From Lanius collurio (lineage: Eukaryota; Chordata; Aves; Passeriformes; Laniidae), in assembly GCA_020086605.1 (NCBI GenBank), contig JACBWW010000017.1:6276579-6340578 (forward strand): a stretch of 64,000 nt of DNA, given 5' to 3'. The notes below the pieces were generated by a model, which saw only the letters and a program-made list of their open reading frames with translations, ran no database searches and had not been told where the DNA came from. Within the stretch, counting starts at the first letter, position 1. Every line of letters starts with the position of its first letter. This document shows positions 12,267 through 25,764 of this stretch, piece by piece. Made by a program: the position numbers and the translations under genes.

Positions 12267-13971
12267 CTGTGGAGAGGCAGCTGTAAGTCAATTATGAGCT
12301 ACCTTTAAGCCAAGAAAAAGTCTCTGAATTTAAGAGGAGAGACACCAATGAAGTCCTACTGGGACAGACTCTACAAATAAAAGAAAGAAGGTTTTTGCAC
12401 AATTTCTTTTGAAAAGCACAGAAGAGCAGCAGGGGCAGGAATAAAGTTTTCTCTGTGACCCACCAAGGGACTCCAAGACTCCAGAGGAAATGCACCCTCC
12501 TCCAACAAATGACAAAGGACAAGCATTCAGCCTTTCCTCTCTGGTTGCAGTGAAGTCAAAGCAGATGCAGTGATGGACAGCAAGTCAGGGTTTGACTTAG
12601 CTATTCCATGACCTAGGCTTTTCCAAGAGCTCTGGGAAGCTGTTCACCAGCAGAACCTTCAGCTGGTCCATTTGTTACAGGTTCTTCTCCTGCCTCCAAG
12701 GCAGGCTGGATTAAATAATATCAAGGACATCTGCTGTCTGCTGTTTTCTTTCTTTCATTCCTCCCCCAGGCAGAGACCAGCCCGACAGGAACTCCAGCTC
12801 CCTTGCATTTTTTTTGGATCTCCCTCAGGCAAAGAGGTGGAGATGAAGCCTCCAGGTCACATCCAACAGTTCCTTTTAGCAGCCTAATTGTAAATATTTA
12901 GGACAAAAGCCTTCTGGATCTACTCAAACACGGCTTTTGCCAGTGCAGAAAAAGACACACATGCCAGTGAGTGTTTTGTTTAACTCTGTGTCCTGGCTCT
13001 TTCCTAACTCCCCAGGTACTGACAGGGATGGTAGGTGACCTCAAGCCCAGCAAAGTCAGTCTGTGGTCTTTCCCACTGGAACCAGTGGGTAGGACCAAGC
13101 CTGGAGCCCCACAGTATCCAAACATGTGACAAGAACAACAAATGCATTTGTCTTCTTATCACCAGTTGCAGTGCACCATTTCACTTTCTTACCTCTGGTG
13201 CAGAGTCCAAGCCCCATTCCAGAACTCCAAAAGAGTTCTCCAGCCAAAACCTCCAAAATTCCTAAGGGTCTGGTAGCAAGAAAAAGACCCCACATCTCCC
13301 TGACCCAAAACTGAACTATGACTCTTGGATTCATGCATGCCATTTGCAAATAGGAAAAAAAAAATTGTTCCTTTCTAAGGAGAAGTGGTTGCAGCTCCTT
13401 ACCAGATACAGGTGAGCTGTCATGGTACAGGTTTGGATAACAGGATTGGCCTCCCTTAGCCTGGATCCAGCCTTGTACCCTCAGGATATACCATTCCTTC
13501 CAACAAGGGAAGTAAAGGCAGCAGAGAGAGGGAACAGATCCCTGTACATGTGCTATGTCCTTCAATAACCTGCTTCAACCCTTCCAATAACTTCCTCCTG
13601 CTGTCTTTCCTTGGTGAAAGTAGACCTTGTACCTTGTCTGGCCCTTATCCCACTTGTTTCTCTGTCCCTGCAGCATCAAAAGACATCCCCATAAGAGCTG
13701 GCAGGGCAGTAAGAGTGCTTTTGTTGCAGGGCAATTGATTTCGCTGTCACTGATGCAGACAGCATCACTGGGGACTGAAATAACTTCAAACCAGCTTAAT
13801 TGAGTAAGCAAAGCAGCTGAAATGGATATTAGGACCATGTATGGGCCAGAAGTATGAAAGGCAAAGAGCATGGCAGAGCACATGAATGCCAACCTCCAGC
13901 TGTGCTGAAGGGAGAGGAATGACAGGAAAACAGGGAACGTTTTTTTCCTCATTTCATTCAATCTCAGCTTC

Positions 13972-14150
13972 ACAGAACTGGAGAATAATTTGGATTGTCA
14001 GGGACCTCTGCAGGTCTGCAGCTCAGTGCCCTGATCAAAGCAGGTCTGGGTTCAAGGTCAGCTCCAGTTGTTCAGGGCCTTGCTCCATTGAGTTTTGATT
14101 CCCTCTGAAGATGCAGACTGCTCACTCTCCCTGGGCTTCTCATGACAAAG
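13972..14150 (-). mobile_element. Diverged CR1 LINE 3' fragment
   Basis: This copy belongs to a different CR1 subtype. The plus strand reads 'tcacagaactggagaataat', then 'cagggacctctgcagg', 'ctgatcaaagcaggtct', 'ttgttcagggccttgctcc' and 'ctccctgggc', which follow the reverse complement of the CR1 type with a 'GGGACCTCTGGAGATC' 3' end. Substitutions and small insertions are frequent, so the copy is older than those at 3001 and 4379. The boundaries are approximate. Confidence 0.75.
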
Positions 14151-14712
14151 ATGCTTTTTCTTAAGCCCCAAATGAATTTCCCCTGATGCAGCTCGTGCCC
14201 ATTTCATCATCCTTTGTTGAATGTGTCTTCTCAACATCCCTCCTCCAAACACAGCAAAAAGCTGCCTTACCCCTTTTGCCTTCTCTTCTCCTGAGCTAAA
14301 CATTCCCTTTGACCCAGAATTAAACACTTTGACTTTTAAGTGGGAAAAGCAGCAGCAATGAGTGCTGAATTTTGGTGGGAGGGGTAAATGTGACACCCCC
14401 CCCTTCCAGCCACTCTCCACACTTCCAGCTGAGACTGTCCAGTAATATGCAGTTTGAACGTGTCAATGTGCTTCTGATGACCAAAAGTCACATTTCTCAT
14501 CAAACTGAATATTCACTAGAAAAATGAACCCAAGCAAAATCACTAGAAATTGGGTTCCTTTGAAAAATTTCACCCATTCTCAGCATCCTCCCCCTCAGCT
14601 CTCTTGGGTGTTAAATATTAAAGTAAGGAGTTGCTGGCTTTGATACAGAAGTAGTAATTCTCTGCCTGAGGTATTTCCTTTCCTGGCTCTCCTCTCTTTC
14701 AACTCAGAGTGA

Positions 14713-14730
14713 TTTTATTATTATTATTTT
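14713..14730. repeat. (TTA)n microsatellite
   Basis: 'tttattattattatttt'. Confidence 0.8.
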
Positions 14731-14933
14731 AATTCTGTAGTATTTGCCTATTTCCAACACCTCCCCCACGTGGCATGATGTCAAATCAGCAGCAAGCAGG
14801 CCAGCAGGAATGTGTGTTCCCATTATCTTCAGCACTAAAGTTTTTAAGATACAGCTGATAAAATCATCATTCTGCAGGGCAATTGCTCAGCAGAAGTCCC
14901 TCTTGCAGGAATGTCACCATGTTCTTCCCACAG

Positions 14934-15023
14934 CAAGGCTGCCAGAAGGCTCTTACCAGCAGATGGTTGGAGGGTCAGCCACCACAGTGCCAGGGCTTTC
15001 TGGATGGCTTCTCTGGGATGCAG
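14934..15023 (+). CDS. Weak candidate exon (30 codons)
   Basis: 'catgttcttcccacag' before 14934 is a plausible acceptor, and 'gatgcag|gtgagca' after 15023 is a strong donor match. The 90 nt between them are open in all three frames, so a reading frame cannot be chosen (for example QGCQKALTSRWLEG, or RLPEGSYQQMVGG). A non-coding transcript exon would fit equally well. There is no recognisable domain and no neighbouring exon. Confidence 0.12.
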
Positions 15024-17560
15024 GTGAGCAGAACTATTGCTGTGTGTTTGGGAAGGAAGTGCAAGACCACAGACAAAATTGGGGAGCCCCTCAAAGTGTG
15101 TTTGGAAGGGTCACCTCTGTCAGAGCTAGCCTAATTTCCAGTTGCCCCAAGCCCTGCCCAGTTCCTGGCCTCTCTGAAGTCCTGTGAGAGAGTGAGTTCT
15201 GCAGGCCAGTTTGAAATTTCCCCCTTGGAATTTGTTTTTCCCGTACAAATTCCCTCTTCTTATTACTTTAGTTCGATATCAAAGGCTAAGAGAACAGCAG
15301 TACCTTGTCTGTCTGAGAAATGAGATAGAGGCACATGTGAAACAAATGATCCCAGAATCATTTCCTTAACCCACTAACACATAAATGAAAGCACTTTAGT
15401 TTCCTCTTTTACTTTTTTTTTTCTCAAAGAAACTAAATCCTTTCCTGCTACAGCTCAACCCAAGTGTTATTAAATCAGCCATCAGAAGATGAGCAGACCC
15501 AAGGAACCAGATTAGAGGGATACCCAGAGAGGTGCTGAGGGACCCCACATTTGTTACAGCCCTAAGCTTCAACTGGCTTCAGGGAGATAAACTTGTGTAG
15601 TTCTGGGCTCTGCTCCCAGACCTGTGACCAGGTCTTTTCCTGTCCCTAGCAACACAAAATTTTGTGTGCAGCTCTCACCACATCAGAACAAATCTTATAC
15701 CCAGCAAGGCAGAATATACACCCTTCAGCTTAAAAAAATTCATGTAACATGCATGAAAAATGGCTTTAGGAAGGGTACTGAGCATATGAAAACTCTGAAC
15801 ATGGTTGTGGGATGCAGGGTCCAGGAAGATGCATGAGCTCCGAGGCTTCTGGTGTCCTACACCACTTTCCCTGATGCTGGAGACAATGGTGATCTATTTA
15901 TTTCATTACAGACCTTTGCTGTGTTTTAAGCTGCTGCTAATTAGAAATATCTGCTTCAGTTGCCACTGTAATACTGATTTAGTTCCATGTAGTTTTAAGT
16001 GGACTGAAATGTTTCCATATATAATATTTCTCTCCTTCTTGCCTGCAAACAAGAAAGATAAATGCTGATCAACCTAACAGATAAACCAGACACGACTCAG
16101 GTGAATTATTTAGATCCACTAGCATTTGTCAGGCAGTCATTGCCTATTCCCATATTCCTGGAGTGTAGCTTTCCTGGACTACAAAATGAAAGTGTATGTC
16201 TTGATTGCAGAAACCTGAAATACATTTCTTGCCATAGGGATTGTTACAGGCCTTTGCAAAACAAAGATTTATATCTTTAAAAAACCCTGTTGCCACATAT
16301 TTTGCAGCAAAATCTGACTGTGCAACCTGGCAGTGGAGAGTCATCTGCATTTTCAGTCAACTGCATCAGCTTCTTCTTAACTTGAGATCCTGACCCACAA
16401 GTCACAGTCTGACTGAGAGGTGGGCATGCAGTCTCCCCTCAGCAAAAATGTCCAACATTTCCATGGCCAGCTGGACATCTTCCCTTCCTTGATGACATCA
16501 ATAACCCTGGGCAAGGCTTACCTTGCAAACAAGACCTTTAAATGTCGGCAGCTGAGTGTCCCTGCCTGCACATGAGCTGAATGTCCAAGTTCCCAGAGTT
16601 GTGAGCAGAGATCTGGGCCTTGGTTTCGTTGTTCAGCGGACGCTTGGTGTGTCTCAGCGTTGTCACATACATGTACACAGGTGGGAGACTCTTCTGGGGC
16701 AGAGTTGGAGCCCATACCAGGATCTTGAGACCACCTCAAAGTCACAAAGGCACTGGGAAGGGAGTTGTTGACCCTCCCCCATCCAGCCCCATGAACACAG
16801 GGAGCTGGTGCCTGTCCATTCAAGAGAAAGCTGATTTTCCCTCCAAACTCATCTGGCTCTATTGAATTACTCTTCCCCAGCTACAGTGGTAGAGATGCCT
16901 AGGCCTCATTTGGACACACAGATCAGATACCAAATTCTTATCATCTTAGTTTCAGCCTGAGCTGCCTCTGGTGTGCACTGGACCAGGTCACATCGCCCTC
17001 AAGTGGAGAATGATCACAACGAGCAGCCCCAGCCAGAGATCACCCAGACACTGTTTTCTTTTCAGGACACTAAAAAAAAACAAGGATCTACCCAGTCCTC
17101 CAGGACAATGTGTGCTATGAAAAAGCTGAGTTGCAAGAACACAAAGATTTCAAAAGACAGACCAAAAAAGCTTCAATGGAAAAGGCCATCATTCATGCTG
17201 TCAAGCCCCCGCCATAACTCAGCCACCTTGTACAGTTCCATTATGATACCATCTCACCCAACTCAACATCAAACAAAAGGTGGTAGCAAAGCCAAGACTA
17301 TAATTCACCTCTCCAGGATACCCACAGTGTGCATTAATCACCAGAGAAAGTGTTTGCTTTATGGCCTGACTCACTGTCCAACCGGCGTGCTGAGTGAGGT
17401 TGGGCCCCTCTGCTGAAATATGCAGGGTCTTGTAAAAAGGAATCAAAATAGGAGATCAAACTGAACTGATGTGAACAGCCTGACTTCTGGCAGCTTCTAG
17501 CACCAGGGTGCTTAGCTTTGAAACCTTACTATTGCCCTTTGTTGGATTTTCTCCAGGTTA

Positions 17561-17590
17561 CAACAAAAACAAAAACAAACAAAATCAAAG
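17561..17590. repeat. (CAAAA)n A-rich tract
   Basis: 'acaacaaaaacaaaaacaaa' and a few further bases. Confidence 0.85.
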
Positions 17591-18852
17591 CAGTGATGTA
17601 AGAACAAGAGCCCTTTTATATGGAAATGTACCGACGGTGCCCACTTATGTCTAGAGGAAAATCTGACCCTATAGATGAAGGTACAGCTCTTTGCAGCTCC
17701 AAGGAATGACTGGTGGTAGTGACAGGTGATTATGTCCAGTTTGGAGGTTCTGCCAGAGCACAGTACTCTGTGTGCTCTGTTTACTTGCTGGATGGGAGAA
17801 GAATGCTGGAAACAAAATGTTATGAATCCTTCACCTGGCTCTGGAAGAAGAATTCTCCAGCAGCAGCAGCTGACCTCACAGGATACCCAGGAAATGCAAG
17901 GCTTGGATCTCTCCCAGGGTGGGGACTTTACACTGTCCTCTTTCAGCTCAGTTTCTTGCCCCCTTCTTATCTCCCGTGTGGGTGGACTTGTTGCTTGACA
18001 TTTTCTTCCTCCTTGTCTCTATTCTCTGCCTCAAAGTCTGCTCCTTCATTCAATCTCCCAATTTGTCCTGTAGACTTGTTCTTCAGCCTGTAGAAATGGT
18101 TGTGCTCTCTACCTGAAGTGAGAGGCCCAGATCTGTTCCAGGTTTATAACAAACTATTCTGGCTGCCTTGGATGTACCAAGAAAATGGTTGGGGTTGAAA
18201 GAAAGTGGCTTCTGGAACAAATCTTATCCTCTTAGACTCACAAGGAGCACGTTTCCACTGCAGCATAGCCTGTGCCTAGCCTTTTCCCAGATTCCCTGTC
18301 TAATCTCAGCCTGGAGCAGCATGTGTGCAGCCCATTTTACAGCACAAGGACCCAATTACATTTTCCAGCTGCGCAGCAGACTCCCGCAAAGCAAAATAAA
18401 GCCTAATAATGTACATTTCTTAGCTACCACTCTTGGCCCTCTTGGAAGCAGTCCATGACTCCCAGGCTGACAAGTGGTTTGAAGGATGCCTGCACCCTTC
18501 CACTTTTACCAAGAGAGCTTCTCCGCTTTCACCCTGCTGTTTTTATGCATCAGACCATCCCTTTCCACTCAAGTCCACCTAATATCTCAGTTTGCTAGTT
18601 GCCCTCTGGAAAGCACAAAAATGAGCCCATGCTCTGCTGCACCATATCAGCTTTGGCCGTGGCTGGAAGTTTTTGCCCTCCCCATTGCAAGATGCCTTCC
18701 TGCTCCTCCATCTCCATCCAGCGAGCCATTCCTCTGGAAAGGCACCATCTCCTGCCAGTGTGGAGAGGAGCACAGGCACAAAAAGGGAATCCAGCAAGGT
18801 ATATTTGATCTGGGAACCAAAGCAGCTGCTCTGAGGGTGATGGATAGCAAGA

Positions 18853-18894
18853 GTGCCACCACAACGGTGTCACCACAACAATGTCACCACAACA
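18853..18894. repeat. Minisatellite, 14-bp unit x 3
   Basis: Three head-to-tail units: GTGCCACCACAACG, GTGTCACCACAACA and ATGTCACCACAACA. They differ at one to three positions. Confidence 0.9.
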
Positions 18895-20739
18895 GCCAAG
18901 ACAAGGCGTGGTGGAGAAGTGAAGAAGGGGTTTAAATGCAAGAGAGAAGAGGAGCAATGCTCTCCAAGAATCCCTTGTTCATCAAAACCAAACACAATCT
19001 TAATGAGAAATGCATTCCCCAGGCAGTCACAGCGAGTCTGTTTAAGGGAGGTTCATATTCTATCCCTACAAAATTTCATGGAGCATTTCATGGCACGTAA
19101 GGGATCATCTAACTTTAACTCCCCACTACAACAGGCTGTGAGCCAAGCCCTCTTGGAGCTTGACAATGTAGATTTGGAAACTGTTCTTCACTGAAAAGGA
19201 GGCGAAGGATGTGGCCAAGAGCTGGAGGTACCAAGGCACCACAACCAGAGGTACCTCATGGCCTCCTTCCTGCAGGATGCTGGGGGTTGGGGATCTGCCC
19301 CCAGAAAATCCTGGATCTTAAGATCATTCTGCAAACCAGCCTCTTTGGCAGCAGAAAAGCCTAAATGAAGGTAGAGCTGAGCTGCAGGGCTCTCTGAACA
19401 TGAGCCAGCCCAAGCATGCTGGGCATCACAGCTCTGGCCCAGCTTTGCTCAGCAAACAGAGCGGAGCGAGTACAAGTTGGATCTGTCATGACCAGACCAA
19501 TCTACAAATGACTACCTGGAAGGGCTTTAGACACCCTGTTTAAACCTAACCCTTTTATGGACATCTTAGGGAAATGTAGCATGAGCTAGTCTGGCCAGTA
19601 GGTACAGCCTGAGAATGTCAAAGGTGTGAAGTGTTTGGGGCTTTTCCTGGGGAAAAGGCTAAGAGGAACAGCTTGAGTGTCATGCAGCCAGGAAACAATT
19701 TTTTCCTTATTCAGATTAAGACAAAATGGTGTGATTGTAGCCATCTGTTTCAGCTAGATGAGGATATTTTTAATTATTTCTTGAGAAGTAAAAGAGGGAT
19801 CTGATGGTCCAATTGCATTCCTGTCCCCAAGCTGGCATTCATACAATGTCCTCCACCAGCAGATGCCACAGCCTTGCATGAAATTTAGTCACAACACTTA
19901 TGCCAAATTTCTAGTAGTCAATTTCCTTATTATCCTTTAAGAAAAAAACCCAAACCAAAACCAGAAAAAACAACACTGTATCTCTCTTTTGATTGAAAGG
20001 TTATACGTTTCCTTGTTTTACATTGGGTTTATTTCCGTTTGTGTTAACGTTTGCCTACAGCTCCTATCAGTTCCACAAGGAACTTTCCCATGCTGTATCT
20101 GCCTTGCTTTATCCTTTGTTTGCCCATTGTAGTAACTGATTACATTGTTGAGCAAAATTTGCTTTAATCTGTCACCATGAAAGCCTAATCATTTTGGGTC
20201 AGGCTGCCTGAATTATTGTGAGCAATGATCTCATGTCCATGAATCAATGGAAGATAGGTAAGTAGAGGAGAATCCTAAGCATCCTGAGGATGCTGAGATT
20301 GTACAGACTCAGGACACATTGGGCTGTGGCTGAGTTAGGCTCAGAGCCTTAAGAAAATTCGTGGTTTATGGACTCCTATATGAAACTTGCTTTCTGCCCT
20401 AAAAGAGGGAAGCCACCCATGTAGCTTTCCCTCTGGTACCTGCAGCCTGCAGTGCCCTCCTTCAGGTGCCAGATTCTTGGTTTCCAGTGTCCAAGGGCTA
20501 GGCTCTCACCCTGGGTGGGCTCAGACTTGGATCCCACGTCTGATCACAGTGGCAACCCCCTCATTACCCAAGCCCTCTCCTCCTGCCAGCAACGACAGCA
20601 AAACCGACTGCAACTTCTCCTCCTCCGCTTTCCAGTTCTCTCCTTAATGAGCCATCGGGGCCACCCATGCAGGACTCCCTGGGTTTCCACAAGAGTCACT
20701 GGGATGTTCTTCCACTCGCTGTAGGTGTGAGCTCAGCAG

Positions 20740-20900
20740 CAAACCAGGCTTGCTGACTCACAGGCCCCAGGATGGCTCGTCACCAGCTCGCTCCAGATGA
20801 GTCACCACGGTGAGTCACACGCTGCATCTGCAGTGCGTATTTATGGCAGCTCTGCATTGGCCGTGTCAGCGGGGAAATTGTTTGTGTGGAGTAACCATGG
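20740..20900. promoter_or_regulatory. AP-1 site cluster, possible enhancer or promoter
   Basis: Three 7-bp AP-1 (TGASTCA) sites fall in 64 bp: TGACTCA at 20754-20760, preceded by 'tgc' as in a half Maf site, and TGAGTCA at 20798-20804 and 20811-20817. The last two lie in a 13-bp direct repeat spacing. Downstream are an AT-rich 'gtatttatgg' near 20838 and a CCAAT-type 'cattggccg' near 20857. A splice-donor-like 'cacg|gtgagt' overlaps the last AP-1 site. No transcript can be assigned. Confidence 0.35.
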
Positions 20901-23900
20901 AGAGGGAGGAAATGCTGAGGAGGACCGAGAAGTGAGGGATGAGGAAAAACCAACAGGGGAAAACATATTCCACCTCCACAGAGCTCCGGAGTACAAAAGG
21001 AAATGTTTGCCTCTGTTGAGGTTTTTCACCATCTCTTTTCCGTAATGTCCCTCACTGGGAGAAGCTGAAATGCTGTAAAAAGCAGCCTTGTGATGGCATT
21101 AGCAGGGTCTGGAGCCCCTGCAAGTCTCACAAGGAAATGTGTTGGCACAGTGGGTTCAGCTCTGATGAGCTTTTCCCAAGAGAGCAGCTTTAAGCAGATA
21201 CATCAGAGGTGCCAGGCAGGGTCCCCTCACCAGTGCTTTCATCTCACCCTGCGCACTCAGTGATCATTTGGCTCAAAAATCATAACTGAATGATTGCAGA
21301 GAGCAGACCTCAAAACCTCACTGCCTTGCTCTCACTGATGTTTTGTGAGAACAAGGGTCAAGAAGGCAGGAAAAGTGATGGCTGGGTCATTTGGGTTCTA
21401 CCAGCTTGCAGAGAGCTCACACGTCTTCTTCTTCCCTCCGTCAGTGTGGTTTGTACCATCCAGACCACGCTGGAAAGGAAATAAGAAATAAAAAAAGAAT
21501 TAAATCCCATCACCTTATTCTTTAAAGAAAGGTGAGATTCCTTTTTCCAGGAATAGTTCACACTACAGGACTTTTAATAGGTTTTAAAGGATTATGCCAT
21601 TATTATTACATGTTTTCATAAATGGTTATTTAGCCGATAGATACAGACACCAATAAATGTTCCCCTAGATGTGGGTTTAACATCTTTTAGAGATAACATT
21701 TGTATCTACAATATCACTTTACTCTGTATCAAACCACTGGATTAGTCATAGGCATGGTCAGTTTTTCACTTTTATTATTGGTCTCCAGTCCAGAAACACA
21801 TTTAAACCATGGGTTTTACAAGGCTGCACACCTGGCTCCATCCTGAACAATATTTGTCCACCTGCCTCGTAGAAACAACACCTCTCCCTTCAAACAAGGG
21901 GAGGGGGCTGCACTGCTGGTTGTAACATGAACCCCAGTGAGATGGGGAAGAAAATATTCTTGCTTCTGCACAGGTTGTACCATGAAGGTTCACAAGAAAT
22001 AAGAATAAATTCTGTGTTTCACTACAATACAGAGCTCAGCTTCTCCTTTTATTCACAGCAAAAGTCAGCTGAAAATGTTCTTTTGGCAAAGATAGTGTGT
22101 ATTTTGTGTTTTGGGGGTTTTTTTTAATCACTTAAAGTCAAGAAAGCAGCAAAAGCAAGTGAACATGTTTATAGACTGATCTGTAAGGCAGGAAAAGCTG
22201 TACTTTGCACCACTGAGAACCAATGTGCACACAATGGGTAAACACACAATGAGAACAAGCAAGTATAATTTTCTTTCCAAACAAACTAGACAAGGGAAAG
22301 ATTATCCCCTGCTTGGAGCTGCCTCTGCAAAGTTTACTGCTGACTGAAACTGCTCTACCTTCCCGCTGCAGTGTGTTTACCTTAGATTGCACATAAAAAT
22401 TAGATATGACAAGGTAAAAATAGCTGCACATATCTATCAGACAGAAGATAAGGCTCCTTTTCACGTCATTTTATTTAAATATACTGATACTTTTCAAACT
22501 GCTTCGTGCTGGGACCAGTTTCCATCCAGTCCATACAGCAGCAGCTCAGTCCCTTCAGGCAAGGAGTGAGATGTGCTAGTGGTTACCAGCTGAAGAGGTA
22601 AAAAATGCCCCCACAGTGCAGAGACTGAGTGCTAAAAGCAATTAAAGACATTTAGCAGCTCCCTGAATAGCGTGACATCTTTCCAGCCAGGGTCTGTCTC
22701 AATTCCCATGTGTAAGGTTCCTTGTTGCTTCTGGCTAAAACTCTTTCTTCTAACACAAAACCGCCTATGTAAGTGTTTCACAGCCTCACCAGGCACTCAA
22801 AATCCAAAGTTAGTAAAAACTGCCCAAGGTTACTCTCCACAGCCTAGACTCTGGCATGAGAAGTACTTTTTTTTAAAATTACTTTCCCAGAAGAAGTACC
22901 CTGACACTACTGGCTGTCAGGTACCTTAAGGTACAGAAAACCTGTTGGAGGCTCCTTCTCAGAGCCAGAAAGCCAGGAGCAAACTCTGTCTGATGAGCAC
23001 AAAGAAAAGCAGGGATTAACTTGATTTTTTGGCAGAACTGAACTTACAGCTTGTCGACACGATGATGTTATTTCAAACAAACAGAGAATGTGAGTTAAAG
23101 GTACGGTGGCTGCGCCAAAATGGCTGTGTGTGCACTCATTTTTCCTTTCAAAATCCCTGCTTCTTTCTGGGAGGGACTGGGACAGAACAGCCGTGCCAGG
23201 CAGGTCTCTGGTGACATCAAATCCTCAGGGACACACGTGTGAAGCACAGGCAATGGCTTGCCCTGAGCCCTGGGAACATTGCTGGCAGCATGACAAGGTT
23301 GAGGGCCAAAGGTTGAGTGGGAGAGCCCAAATTCATGCAAGCTATGTTTGCCAAGGGAGACTGCCCTGGGTCTAGGAGAAGCTGGGATGTTTTGCCAGCC
23401 TGACATTAGAGCATGGAGATTAACTATCAAACCACTTGGGAATTGAACCAGTGTTACTTTTACATTGGACCAATATGAGTACATTTTTCATTTCTTGGCC
23501 TCTAAAATTCTCTGGAGCAGGAGACTACATCCAGAATGCTGCTGCACACAGGAACAACTTTCAAGCTCTTCACATGGAGCATCCCAAGTGCTGCCTGTCC
23601 ATGGTGAGCTCCTGCTGTCACACTCTCACATGTGCCTGACAGATGTAGCTGTGAGGTGCTTCTCCAGTACCAAATCATGGCCTTTTTGGGCCACATGTGA
23701 ATATCTTTGTGAAAACAAGTTACCATCTGATCCCCTTAGATGTTTGTGATGTCCTGGTGTGATTCTTCTCACCCAAAGTAGATGGTCAAAATAGATCAGG
23801 GGAACCCTTCCTGCAAGAAGAGGTTGCCCCATGCCATCCTCCTGCTCAGCCCGAAATAGCATGGTCCCCTCCTCACCATCACATGACCAAGGGCAGAGAA

Positions 23901-24839
23901 AATTTCATCAGATATCTGAAAAATGGCTACTAAAGCAGATCTTCAGACCCTATGTCTGTGATAAAGAAATCTTTGTGGTGTGTTTCAAGTCCAGCTATCA
24001 GCTTCTGAAAACAAAGTGTATTTGGATTCAGGTTTGGATGAAAAATAGACTTAGGTGAGAACCTAAATTCCTTAACGTGTATCTCACTCTGGACTTCATT
24101 TCCTATTTCTTTAAAGATGTCTCTTGCTTGAGACTAGAGATTGAGAAAAACGCACAAAATAAAGTGAAAATTTTCCTCAAAGACTAATGTTGTTGAGATC
24201 TGGCAGAAAAACAGAAGACAGGTTTTATTTTGTCAACTGTACATAAACACAGGCATTTTATAAACAAGAAATTGATTCAATTGTTTCCAGAGGTATGAGA
24301 GCGAGGGAGAGAGCTGAGATTTAGCTATTAAAGACAATCTCAAGAGAGGGAAGGAATTAGTCTCCAGTTGAGCCAGATATTTCCCTCTCAAAAAATAAAT
24401 GAATCAAAGTCATGCTCAGTCAGCCAAATTATCCAAGCAGCTGCCAGCATCCCTGGTTTCTGGAGTTTATGTGATTTTGAGAGAGGAATGCTGTATTTTC
24501 TCTAAATGGAGCATCCTGAAGGGGGTCAGGATTGCAGAGTGTCCCAGTTTGGGGGTTTTTAAATAAGATGAAGCTGGTGAGTCTTAGAGACACTCCATGC
24601 TCCAGATGCATGGATTTGATTTGTACCTTGCTGTCCAGCTCCCTTTGGACCCAGCTCGTGCCTGCACAGCTCCCAGTGTGGGTCACTCCCAAAGCCACTG
24701 CGGAACCGAGTTCCTGCCCATGCTGGGAGCAGCTCTGCAGTGCCTCCCTCTTCACCATAGAGGGGTCCTACCCCTGGGTACCCCACTTTGCTTTCATGTG
24801 CTCTGTTCTGGTTCACACAAAGTGGGCCAAGATGCACTT
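20901..24839. other. Gene-less stretch
   Basis: AT-leaning single-copy DNA. An isolated AATAAA with GT-rich sequence downstream is seen at about 22003 ('agaataaattctgtgtttc') and another at about 21652, but no exon can be tied to them. Confidence 0.65.
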
Positions 24840-25135
24840 CATAGGGTCACAGGGCCATAAAATGCTTTGGGTTGGAAGAGGCATTTAAAAGCCATCTAGT
24901 CCCACCCCCCTGCAATGAGCAGGGTCACCATCAGCTAGATCAGGTTGCTCAGCCCCATCCAAACCCAACAGTGGAACGCCCACTACCTCTCACAGACAAC
25001 CTGTGTCTGCCTCACCACCTTAATTGTAAAAATTTTCTACTCTGGATTTCGTCCGAATCTATCTCTTCTAGTTTATGACTATTCCCCCCTGTCCTATTGC
25101 TACAGGCCCTACTAAAAAGTCTGTCCCCATCAAAA
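24840..25135 (-). mobile_element. CR1 LINE 3' fragment
   Basis: This is a minus-strand CR1 of the 'CCCCCTGCAATGAGCAGGG' subtype. The plus strand reads 'catagggtcacagggcca', 'gggttggaagaggcattta', 'cctgcaatgagcagggtca', 'ctagatcaggttgctcag', 'ccctgtcctattgctaca' and 'actaaaaagtctgtcccc'. The resemblance stops abruptly after this last block, which marks the 5' truncation. No coding capacity remains. Confidence 0.9.
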
Positions 25136-25764
25136 TTAAGTCACTTAATTAGCTCTGGGAGGGCTGCTGCCCCACACAGCTCCTTAATCCTCTCCCCATT
25201 ATGTAGCAGCTACAGCAGCAAGGGCACAGATCAGCATCTGCTACACGACCTCAGCTCCCAGCTTCCCTCAGAATCTCCAGCTGGTCCCATGCAGGGCAGC
25301 CAAGACCTGGTTTTTCACAACCTGGTCCCTGGAAATGTGTAAGTGCCTTGAAACACTTTCTTTTCCTTTCCAAATCACAGGGAGTGTGGTTGTTGAGGTG
25401 AGCCAAGGGCTTGGCAGGTCCAGAGGTTCTGTGTGTCCCCTTGGACACCAGATGATGCTGGCCAACTGATGTAAGGGTACATGAGCTATCTTTAGCATTC
25501 CAGAGAGTGCAGAGTGCTCCCAGACACAGCGGGGTGGGATGTAAGCTGAATTCAGTGTTGGGGTCCTTTTCCTGGAGCCCCCACTTTGCAGTGACTCCCA
25601 GGACTACTGCAGGGCCCAGAAATGTTACTCAGTGGGGGCATTCCCACCTATCAAAGCCACCTCAAAGCACCACTCACATGTAACAGGAGGATGTAGAGCC
25701 CAAATTTCCCCTCTCAGCATGACAGCATCCCCTGGCTCCCTTCCTCTGCTCCCTGACTCACAGC

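Larger units (their letters stand above)
14151..20739. other. Mostly gene-less stretch
   Basis: Apart from the weak exon candidate at 14934-15023, the minisatellite at 18853 and short A/T runs (a T-run at 15412-15422), nothing is recognised. The 147-codon frames at 14744-15187 and 16973-17416 and the 149-codon frame at 18486-18935 lack domains. A strong donor match 'gatag|gtaagt' at 20257 has no open exon before it. Confidence 0.65.
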
